This document shows positions 46,638 through 56,537 of a stretch of 64,000 nucleotides of DNA, one piece after another. How positions within the stretch are numbered: the stretch's first letter is position 1; the number at the start of each line of letters is the position of its first letter. The DNA is from Lycium barbarum (Eukaryota > Streptophyta > Magnoliopsida > Solanales > Solanaceae). Both the position numbers and the translations under genes were made by a program. Location of the stretch: contig NC_083339.1 of NCBI RefSeq assembly GCF_019175385.1, forward strand, positions 47,478,074 through 47,542,073, given 5' to 3'. The notes under the pieces are model-generated. The model was not told where the DNA came from. It did not search any database and saw nothing but the letters and a program-made list of their open reading frames with translations.

Positions 46638-49268
46638 GTTACACCTCGAAAAATTTCATGCCGTTGTGCAGCCAATTGACTAATGTAGGGTGAGATGTAT
46701 ACGATGTCCCTACAAGTAAGAAAGGTTACTTATCAATTCTAATTAAGATTACAAAGGCATTTGAGGCAAGAGAAGAAAGTTCGTTGAGGAGGGCAAGGTA
46801 CAAGTCGAGTTTTGGAAGGATTTTGCAAAGTATTGAGCTGATGTTGATTTAATAATGTCTTGAGGATAGTAGAATTTGTAGCTCAATGTCCCAATTGCCA
46901 ACAAGTGAAAATTGAGCATCAAAAGCCAGGAGGATTGTTACATGCCATGGAAATTCTAGCCTGGAAATGGGAAATGATCAACATGGATTTCATTGTAGGT
47001 TTGCCTCATTCTCGGCGTAAGTATTACTCCATATGGGTGATTGTTGATAGACTCACAAAATCGGCTCATTTTCTTCTAGTCAGGATCACGTATTCGGCAG
47101 AAGATTATGCAAGGTTGTATCTTAAGGAGATAGTGCGACTTCATGGTGTCCCGATATCTATTATCACGGATAGGGGAGCACAATTTACTGCTAAATTCTG
47201 GAAGTCTTTCCAAGAAGGTTTGTGTACTCAAGTGAGACTTAGAACAACATTTCACCCACAAATTGATGGACAAGTTGAACGCACTATTCAGACCTTGGAG
47301 GACATGTTACGAGCATGTATATTAGACTTCGGAGGAAATTGGGATGAACATTTGCAATCACTTATACAGACCGTACCAAATTATACAAGCTTTATAAGGT
47401 ACCGTATAATGGTTACAGAAGGGATGATTGTTGGTGCAGTTTCATGGTCCCTTATACGGACCGTATAAGTGTCCGTATAATCCATGACGGGTCAGATTTT
47501 TCCCAAGTATAAATAAGTGATCCAAGTTATTATTTTTCATTTTTCCCATCTTCCCCACTTCTCTCAAGAGCCCTAGAATATTCCACATATCATACCAACA
47601 TAAATTTAAGGTCAATCCAAGAGCAAACACTAATAATTTGTAGAAACAAGTGCAAGGATGCTAGCTAGGGCTAATGGAAGCTAGAAATTCCTTTGGAGTT
47701 GAAGTTAGGGTTTTCTCCAAGTGAAGCATTTCCACCCAAAACCCATTCCTACACAATTAAAGGTGAGTTTTATGTTCATTTCATGCTATTAAGAGTATTG
47801 AATGGTTGAATGACTTGTATTATGGAAGGAAGTAGAAAATGGAGTACAAATATGAAAATAGTGGAAATCTTGAATGGTAACTTGATTTGAATCATAGTTC
47901 TTGATATTTTATGGGTATAATCTTGCTATGAATGATGTTAAGGATATTTAAGAAGCATTATATATGAATGAATGTGACGTTGGGAGATAGCTATGGTTAT
48001 GGATGACCTTGAAGAGGGAATTTTGAGAATTGAACAATATCTAGCTTAACAAGTTCATTGATCATGATATTGTTGATGTTGGGATTTGTTATATTATATG
48101 GAGAAAGTTATAGAAACAAAGGAAATGCTGCCCAATTTTCATTAGCTTTTAGTCGCTTTAGCTTAAGCATAAGTATGTTATCGATTATCTAATTTTAGTA
48201 CGAATTCTCTTGAATGTAGAATTGTGAGTATCGGAGGGGAGCACTTAGTCGCAAAGTTAGAGAGGCAAAAAGGTATGTAAGGCTAGTCCTTCCTTCAAAG
48301 GCATGATTCCTATATATACTGTAATTTCTTTCCGGTAATTCCCATGACCTTCTTACATTCCAAAAGATGAAAGCTAAAGAGTATTAAAAGCCTCATACGA
48401 GATAGATATTAAATATGTTCCATAAAAATGCTACAATGCTATTATGATGTTAATGATCTTTACATGATTCCTTGATGTTATTCATTGTTGCTAGACTCAC
48501 CTTATAATGCTAGTTCCTTCAAGATGAGACATGATGATCATGACTACTCCATAATGGAATCAGGGTTTCTCGACCTTACGTCACCCCGATAGAGTTGTAG
48601 CTTTACTTGAGTTCTAATGCATGCTTTATGATAAGTATATAATGATGAGATTACATCGTGCCTATATGGCTGGGCAGACACCGCTAAGGCGGGCGGCATA
48701 TACACCATGTCTAGATGGCATGGGCAGACACCACTAGTGGGCGGCATGCGATGTTTACCCCGGACGCGGGCTAATGATGATCACACCGAACCTATATGGT
48801 CGGGCAGCTTATATATGCATACTCGATATGCTGTTGTTTATGATGTAAGTCAGCATGCATAATTTTGTCTTAAGAGACATTCAGTTGCAGGTTGTTTCCT
48901 TACTTGATATTTCCCTATCTCTTCGACATGTTATTGTTGTTCATGCCTTACATACTCAGTACATTGTTCGTACTGATGTCTTTTCTTTTTATGGACGTTA
49001 TGTTCATGCCCACATATAGACATGGTGGCGGTACTGATTCATAGGACTCTATCAGCTGATTCACAGGAGCACTCTACTACTCCGGAGGTGCTATTTGTTG
49101 ATACATTCTTTTGTGTATATATTTGGCCACGACGGGATCCTGTCCCGTCCTTGTGTCTTAGTACTCTAGTAGAGGCTCGTAGATACGTATATATGGGTAG
49201 TAGTTGTCTTATGAATACATCAGTGTATATTTTGTATAACTTTTTTGCAGCCTTGAGGGCTTATGTAT
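46638..49268 (+). repeat. Tekay-like LTR with an integrase gene fragment inside
   Basis: It begins TGTTACACCTCG and follows the LTR at 206-2572 in order: start region, TTATACGG palindromes (47383-47482), 'aaccctagaa' region, TA and core segments (core 48942-49013), 'gaggctcgtagata'. Between about 46862 and 47357 it holds integrase coding sequence instead of the expected 120 bp or so. A GGGCAG..GGGCGGC module lies at 48665-48790. The far end is missing; another LTR starts at 49269. Confidence 0.8.
46862..47357 (+). pseudogene. Integrase fragment captured within an LTR
   Basis: About 165 codons in one open frame span the zinc-domain end (IVEFVAQCPNCQQVKIEH), the first catalytic Asp (MINMDFIVGLP), the second (SIITDRGAQFTAKFW) and the region up to DMLRACILDFGGNWDEHL. 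It is homologous to the Tekay integrase at 5900-5390 but has no stop and keeps the second Asp, so it is better preserved than that gene. Both edges run straight into LTR sequence. It lacks the rest of integrase and cannot act alone. Confidence 0.85.
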
Positions 49269-49907
49269 TGATGCAATCCAAATTACCATGGTGACGACTC
49301 AAGTGTTCAAATCGAGGAGACCCAAATTGAAGCCCGAGAGGATACGGATTGAAGCCTAAGATCTACCCCACAGAAAGAACAAGTCTAACAACCTAAATTA
49401 GGACTTCTAGAAGCTCTAGTGTGAACATGAGGGGCTGGTCTAATGTGAATAAAGGAAGCTTCCCTTTTTGTGTTTTCTAGGCTTAGTAAAGGCTATTTTG
49501 ACTTTCATAATGTGTAGTGGCTTTCTAGGATTCTAGGAGTATGCATTTTGTAGTCTTCTATGCACCTAGAAGACTACACTTCCATTTATTTCTTTTGACT
49601 AGTATATTTTAAGAACCTTATTTAAAGGTGCTTGTAATTCATTTGAAAGGGACCTATCTTTGAATATTGAATATTATTGAAATGCTTTAGTCTTGAATGA
49701 CTAGTGTTAGTTTGGTGGAGTTCAAATTGAACAACCCCTGTTTGATCTAACAATTTGCAAGAGATGTCTATTCTCTTAACGATTGTTCGCATAGGATAGG
49801 TGCCTTTTGATCCTTTTTGGAGGTAACTAGGACTAGTTCTTCTAGTTATTATCCAATTGTTATTCAAATTGTGTCTTCTTTCTATCTTTGTTATTTTTCT
49901 TGCATCA
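49269..49907 (+). repeat. 5' LTR, 639 bp
   Basis: The ends form an inverted repeat, TGATGCAA...TTGCATCA. The LTR is followed after two bases by a PBS. It is much shorter than the Tekay-type LTRs. Confidence 0.75.
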
Positions 49908-49909
49908 TT

Positions 49910-49921
49910 TGGTATCAGAGC
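49910..49921 (+). other. Primer-binding site, initiator-Met tRNA
   Basis: TGGTATCAGAGC, two bases after the LTR end. Confidence 0.93.
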
Positions 49922-50776
49922 CTAGTATAGATTTGTTCTAACAAATCTAGTCTTGGGTTGGTGTTCACCAAAAAAAAAAAAAACTAGAAACAAATCTGGA
50001 AAAAAAATCCAAAATTCGTTTGAATTCCTTGATTTTTTGTTGATTCTAGTGTTAGATTCGAGTTCCTTAGAGTTCTTAGGTTCTAAATCTGAAGTTTTGA
50101 GTCAATTGAAGTTAGATTTTCAATTTCCACCATTGTCAGACCTTGAAACTTGAAGACTCAAAGTGGGTCTTACAGAAGAGGTTGAAATTGAGGGTTGAAA
50201 GTTATTGGCTTATTTCTCCCAGTTAAGAAGGGCAAGAATCCAAAAATTTGAAAGATTTGGAGTATTTCGGTGTTTTTTATCTATTTGGTGAATCTGATTT
50301 TTAATGTTTGAATACTTGCGTTCTTGGATGTTCATAAGTTCAAGAAAAAGTTCATGAACTATTATTTCTAAAGTCTCCAATCGTGCCATTAGTTTAGGTG
50401 TTTTGGGTGATCCATGGTGATATTTGGAAACTAGACATCAAGATGGTCATTTTGGTATATCATTTGAAATGTTTTGAATACTTGTGTTCTTGAGTGTTCA
50501 TAAATATTTTGTGAATGTTCATGTGTGTTCTTGGTAATTTCAGATTTACTAACTTTGTTTCATCTAATTTTGGTGATAAGTTAACCTTTCAAGGTGTTAG
50601 GGAGTGTAAAAGCTCTTTTGGAAGTCAAAGGGATTAGTTAAGAGTTGATTCCCAAGGAGTTGGTGCATTGAACCCCTCCAAAACGTGGAGAAGGGGGATG
50701 CACTCATTAGGAGAAGTCAAAAATCAGTTTGGGGTGTGTGAAAGGGTGGAGAGGCAAACAAATAGTCAAACCATTA
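49922..50776 (+). other. Leader of the CRM-like element, first part
   Basis: Non-coding, A/T-rich, with a 13-base A run near 49970 and repeated 'gaatacttg.gttcttg.gtgttcataa' phrases near 50310 and 50475. It is interrupted at 50776 by the solo LTR. Confidence 0.6.
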
Positions 50777-53700
50777 TGTCACGACCCGTCTAGGGGCCGT
50801 GACGAGTACCCGATACTTGTACCGAGCACCCCTTTTATCGTTTTACCTTTACCTCTTAGCAAGTCATGTAAACAGAGCCATTTTGTTTTTTGAACATTAA
50901 CATTATCGGCGTCATTCTGAACATAGACTAATAAACTTCGTTATCAATTATACATCAACATTAGCATGCCAAAACACCATATATCTAACTGTACTTAACT
51001 GACTGTACATAGCTGTCTACGAGCCTCTAGACGTAGTACACTTATACATAGAAAGGGCCGGGTGCTGCCGTGCCCGAATATACATACACAAAATAGTACC
51101 GCAGTAGTGAGGCTCCGAAACAACTGGAGCGCTGTCAACACTGCTGGTAAGGCTCCTAAGGATCAAATCCGCCTATCTGCTGACCTGCGCGGCATGAAAC
51201 GCAGCGTCCACAAGAAGGGACGTCAGTACGAATAGTGTACCGAGTATGTAAGGCATGAAAGATAACACTAGCAATAACATAATGTATAATTAATAATGTC
51301 ATGGAGTCACAGAATATAGAAGATAGAACGTATCTCATGTCATATATTATCATCTCGTATCATATCGTATTATATTTTATCTTGTCTTGTTGTAGTATAT
51401 CACGTCATAGTATATCGTGTCATAGAGTGTCAGGATATAGTATATCATAACATATTACCTCATATCGTAGCATGGCATGTTATAGCATGTCGTGTCATAG
51501 CATAGCGTGTCATAGCATGTCTTACCATAGCATAGCATATCATAGCGTATCATAGCATAGCATAGCTTGTCATATCATGTCCTGTCGTAGCAGATCATAG
51601 CATATCATGTCATAGTATAGCTTACCATAGCATATCTTATCATAGCATGTCTGGTCATGACATGGTAGGTCATATCATAGCGTCGATCAATGCCGGCTCA
51701 CCCACATAGCGCCGATATACACCGGCTCACCCATATATCCCGCGTCCGGGATGATAAGCCAGCTGATCAGGTAGCAATGAAACATGTTTCCCTTCCCATT
51801 CCCCCATGTATCCCTTCCCCCCAACCCAGGTTCATATACATAGCTTGCATACATATACATGTCTTATATACATTTACTTATCTTATATACATATATATCT
51901 TTTATATACTTATACATATCTTATATACACATACATGTTATATATTTATATATACATGTCTTATATACATAGACATGTTTTCTATATGTATATATCCTAT
52001 AAGCAAACAAGGGAGCCCAAGGAAAACTCATATAGCCATCGAAGCGGCGTAAGGCCGGTGACCTCCGATTACATTATGGAATACTCGTGATCGCTCTTGT
52101 CTCACCTCGAAGGGACGAATATTTTGAGGTGTGATGGTCAATGGAGAATAGTATTAAAGTAAACGTAGAATGAAATTATGGGCATCATAGATGACAGTTC
52201 ATAGACTTTGAAATCTTTAGAAAATAAAGTCATAGCTAGGAAATATAAATAAGATTCAAAAATTAATTTATCATTTTCATATTTACATAAGATACTTAGC
52301 TTAGTTATCTTGGTCATAGAGTCGTTCTGGTAGCACGTATCATAGGCATATCCTCTTATCTAACGTCATTGTTATCATTACCGTCATGGAAGGGTCCTCG
52401 TTGGAGGAGTCATAGTACTTATCATTTGGTAACAAAATCGGGATCAAAAGTTCCCTTTGGGCCCACCTCGGGCCGGATGGGGTGGCGTATGTTATTTACA
52501 TATATTACGTGTCATGTCATTACTTGTGAGGGTTCTAGGGTAATCGAGTCCCACTCGTGCAAGTTCTAAGGGTTTAAGTGGTCTTTCCATCATTTGCACA
52601 CTTTCTAGTTCAATTCTATTGAACAAAAAGTGGAAAACTTTAGGTGCGGATCCCGGGGACTAGGGTTGTCCCCGAGGCTCGTACCCGACTTATTACAGCT
52701 AAGACATGCCATAGAAGGGAGGGTGAAGCCTTACATACCTCTTTCCGCTCCTTTTGCTATTCCAAATTCACGTCGCAATCTCGTCAAAATCTGTAAATTG
52801 GTCATGTTTACCAAAACTCTTATTAGGGTACTTAGAGTTAGAATCTTAAGGAAACATTTGGCTACCGAAATTTCGGCAGCACTTCCCCTATAAATACTCC
52901 ATCCCACCAAGTTCAACTTGGCTAATTTCAATCAAAAACAATCCCGGGAATTCAAACCCGGCCAAAATATCAACCACAATTCCAACAACAACAATACTAA
53001 CAACTTTCATATTCAATCAACTTACTACTTCTTCCAAAAACTTTCTAACTTTAATGAAAACAATAACAACCTCATAATCTATATTCCAACAACATCATAC
53101 TAAATAAAATTGACTCATTCTCTTCCATTTTTTCACCATAACCACACGGCCAACACCAACATACACACTACAACTTCTCAAAATTCATTCAACTTCCATT
53201 TTCCACATATCATTCACAACAATAACAACCAAACACTAATTAAAATAATTGAAGCATGACTCCTACACATATATACATACACACGGCCATGTACTACATT
53301 TCTCTCCTTCATGAATTTCATCCATTTTAGCATACTACAACACATATAAACCATATATAACACATAAAACAAGATCAAAACTCACCTTTCTTCTTCAACT
53401 TCTCACTTGACTACAACTTGACAACTTGTATGATTTTGAATCTTTCTTTCTCCAACAACAACTCCACCTTGTTAATCACCCTTTACTTGGTAGAAAATGA
53501 TTTTTGAAGAATTTTTATCAATTTTCTTGGTGGTTTTTGATCTTGGCCGAAATGGCCTTCAAGTTTTTCTCCTCCTTTTCTTGTTCTTACTTTCTTGAAA
53601 ATTCTAGAGAGTTTGATGAAAAAGATGACTTGGTCATCTCTTTATTTACTCATTAACCTTGATGTGGGCTTAAGCCCACACCAAATGGACGACCAAACAA

Positions 53701-54130
53701 GGCCCAAACCTTAGCCCACTTATTTTTTTGATTTTTTTGGGCCAACTCGGTTTGGTCCCGAGTTGGGCCTAGCCCACTGACCTTTCGACCTTAAAATGTC
53801 CATATCTCCTTGTACCGACGTCACCTGGGGACCCACGACCTATGGTTGGAAAGCTAATTCAAATATCTACAACTTCTATTTCTTGGTACTTTTGCAAATT
53901 CCAAACTTATAATACCGTTTTTGCCCCTTGAAGTCAGATCACCCGAAAACGTTTTCTTAAAAATATTCGTTTGGAGGACTTGCACTTTGATTTGGCCCAA
54001 GGGTCCTTCTTGAGTTGTGTTTAACTTCTCATATGTGATTCATATGAATTTTCAGATGTCCCAAAAAAATCTCGATGTGTGGGTCCCACCTCAGCAATTA
54101 ATCTGACGTTCAAAAATACAGGATATAACA
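50777..54130 (-). repeat. Solo LTR, 3354 bp, minus orientation
   Basis: It begins TGTCACGACCC and ends GGATATAACA, with CATTA at 50772-50776 and 54131-54135. It belongs to the same family as 19182-22414 (TGTTATATCC start on the sense strand). It carries the LTR core (51183-51259) and a long short-unit repeat (51350-51670). Confidence 0.92.
51350..51670. repeat. Short-unit repeat based on TCATAGCATA / TCATATCGTA
   Basis: About 320 bp of irregular 9-11 bp units such as 'tcatagcata', 'gcatgtcgtg' and 'tcatatcatg'. The sister LTR at 19182-22414 does not show this array. Confidence 0.85.
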
Positions 54131-54135
54131 CATTA

Positions 54136-54430
54136 ATTGACACAAGTTCCCAAGTCAATTCTTGGGAAGACTAAGAGTCACCTTGAGAAAAGAGCGTCCA
54201 AGTTCCTAATCACCTCTTGGGAAAACGAGAAGTCAAGTGTGCAAGTCCCTAGTCATCTTTTAGGAAGACGAGAAGCTACATTGAAACTTGTAGTAATTAA
54301 ATTCCAAGACAAGTTGCTCAACGGATATTAATTAGTAAGACTTAGGGGGCTGCCTTGCACATTTTAAGGGGGATTGGGAAGCTTCTTAATCCTTTCTTTG
54401 TGAGCAGGTCTGTCCTAGGGAGTCTACAAG
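54136..54430 (+). other. Leader of the CRM-like element, second part
   Basis: It resumes after the CATTA duplication. It has three degenerate repeats of a 'caagt.cc.agtca.cttttggga.gac.aga' type phrase between 54140 and 54290. No coding frame is recognised. It ends where sequence homologous to 58047 begins. Confidence 0.55.
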
Positions 54431-55458
54431 ATACCTGATTGATCTCTTATGAATTAACGCTTATTCTCCCGAACTTGAAAATCTACATTCAAGAGAAATT
54501 ATACTACCGTTAGAATTATCGTCATATACCTGTCTCAAGTCCTTAAACCAAACTCCTTTAGAATCTGCCAAATTTCGGGCAGCATCTCCCCTGTTTATAT
54601 GCCTAGCCCGGAATCTCAATTCAGCAATCAACAACAACAACAACAATACCAACATCAATAACATCATTTCCATCACCAATATGTACCATAAAATAGCCCA
54701 CACGCTGTTTTCAAACTTCCATAACTAACCAACTTACTACACAATTATTTAACGACTTTATCTCCGTAATTAAGTCTTAAATAATACCAAAAGAGAAAGA
54801 TTCATACCTTTTTTCTTGTTAAGACAGCAATATCCTCAATATCCACGCTAAAATCTCCCGTAAAACAATACTAGAATCATAACCATGCGTTACCCGGACT
54901 TCAACCACTACTCCGTGACTTAAAAATTGCACACTTTTGATTCCCTCACTTTCTCTCTTCAATTTTCTGGAATTTTCCAGCTAAGTCTGGTGAAAAAAAA
55001 AAGGGGTTCTTAACCTTTTTATAAGGGTCAAATTCGGGTGTCACTGTAGCATTTTACTGTAGCAAGACGGTACTGTAGCATTAATGTAGCACGCGTTTCT
55101 ACTCTGTCAGCTGAACTTGTAACGTCCATAATTCTCTACTCCGAAGTCCAATCGATGAGCGGTTTATTGCGTTGGAAACTAGACTTGGCGAAATTAATTT
55201 TAGGCTTTTGCTTCACCTTAAAACACTTCATATGCTAAGAGATATTCGTCCGGCAAGTTGGACCAAAATTGTTCCTTATATTTTCTCCAAAGTCCGACAA
55301 ACTTAATTTCCTTCATTCACTTGCCCTCCAGTCCTTTCGATACTTCTAATACATGATTTTAACCCTTATAACTATAGAATAGACGCATATCACTTTAGTG
55401 TTCACAATTAAGCAGTTAACACCTACGGAACTCAACGTCCGAACTGCGTGGTGTAACA
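54431..55458 (-). repeat. 3' LTR, truncated to about 1.03 kb
   Basis: It aligns closely with 58047-59076, the last kb of the other LTR. The missing part lies beyond 54431, where CRM-like leader sequence joins. Confidence 0.88.
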
Positions 55459-55494
55459 TTCTTCCCCCCTTAAAAACATTTGTCCTCGAATATT
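55459..55494 (-). other. PPT and adjacent hairpin (imperfect)
   Basis: On the minus strand a purine run abuts the LTR at 55458; hairpin arms lie at 55475-55482 and 55487-55494 with two mismatches. Confidence 0.7.
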
Positions 55495-55709
55495 GTAGTT
55501 ACAAATCCACGATGTTTTTACTGATGTCTTAAAGTTATTTTCCTTCTCTTGTACTTCGATCGCCTTATTTTTAACATAGGTTGGTCAACCTCTTCTCTCG
55601 CAATCATTTAGAATCTCCAATCGTGAGGTTCACACGCTTCTAATTTCCCTCAAACTGTTCTAGTTCCTCATCCTTCCTTTATGTCTAAGCCTGTAGGTCT
55701 CCTTAGGAC

Positions 55710-55813
55710 ACTTCCCAGGGGGGTCACCCATCCTATTACTACTCTGGCCCAAGCACACTTAACCTCGAAGTTCTGATGGGATTAGGTGCATTTGTGCTGG
55801 TATGATCACGTCC
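55710..55813 (-). pseudogene. 5S rRNA-derived sequence inside the compact element
   Basis: The minus strand reads GGACGTGATCATACCAGCAC, then CATCAGAACTTCGAGG, GGTTAAGTGTGCTTGGG, AGTAATAGGATGGGTGACC and ends GGGAAGT. It follows plant 5S rRNA over about 104 of 120 bases and ends at the same place as the other two copies. It lies 720 bp from the PBS and in the element's sense orientation. Confidence 0.85.
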
Positions 55814-56339
55814 ATCCTACTGCGTGGCCTTTATCACGTGACCTAAAATAAGTTGAAGTTCTAACAGATCCCAAGAAAAATTTTGATCATGCATCTCCCT
55901 CTGAATTGGAAAAGTTCCTCATGTTACTGACCACGTAAATGTTGTTTTAGTCTTTGGAACTCCCTATTACTTCTCGTTTTTCCCATTATCGGGTGTCATA
56001 ATTTCTCTAATACCTTAGTCAGTCCTTGTGCTCATACTCAAGCTTACTTACTTCCCCCCTTAAAGGTTTTACCTTATGGTGTTGTATTTCATTGTCATTC
56101 TTGATCGAAATTTCATCCCATAATAATCCTTTCGTCCTCACTTTTTATACTTCCCCAGTCACTTCCCCTTCCATTCATTGGTTGTACATTTCAATCATAC
56201 TTGCAACACTCTTACCATATCAGACTTATAATCCTTTTAACCAATACTTACCTCTATGCTGACTTCTTCAACTTCTATTGTCCCTATAATCCCAATATCA
56301 CCATTCACTTCCTTTGCCAGTACCATTCTTCTACCGAAA

Positions 56340-56521
56340 TCAAGGGTTAGTGCAAGGAATTTCATTTCCTATAACTTGGCTCTCATCGCACGATCTTAGA
56401 TATGAAAGAAGGGTAACCATCCTAAATGCCCTGTAGCCTCCTGTTTATAAATGTGGCGCGCAATACACCATAAACAAGACTCTACTGGACACGACTTTGC
56501 AGACAACCCCTAAGACGGACT
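56340..56521 (-). other. Conserved leader downstream of the PBS
   Basis: It contains the complement of 'cgtgtccagtagagtc', 'gcgcgccacatttataaa' and 'ggctacagggcatttagga', matching the leaders at 61416-61624 and 23505-23677. The interval 55814-56339 between the leader and the 5S segment shows no clear feature. Confidence 0.65.
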
Positions 56522-56533
56522 GCTCTGATACCA
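56522..56533 (-). other. Primer-binding site, initiator-Met tRNA
   Basis: The reverse complement reads TGGTATCAGAGC, four bases from the LTR end at 56538. Confidence 0.93.
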
Positions 56534-56537
56534 CTTC

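Larger units (their letters stand above)
49269..54430 (+). mobile_element. 5' end of a CRM-like LTR element (LTR, PBS, leader)
   Basis: A 639-bp LTR, a PBS and about 1.1 kb of leader are present, the leader split by a solo LTR with TSD CATTA. The coding part is lost at 54431, where a truncated minus-strand LTR begins. The LTR end TTGCATCA matches that of the element ending at 27780. Confidence 0.7.

Noticed and set aside
51690..52090. Open frames of 94-120 codons in the solo LTR
   Set aside because: They are produced by TATATACATA-rich LTR sequence, and no equivalent frame exists in the sister LTR.
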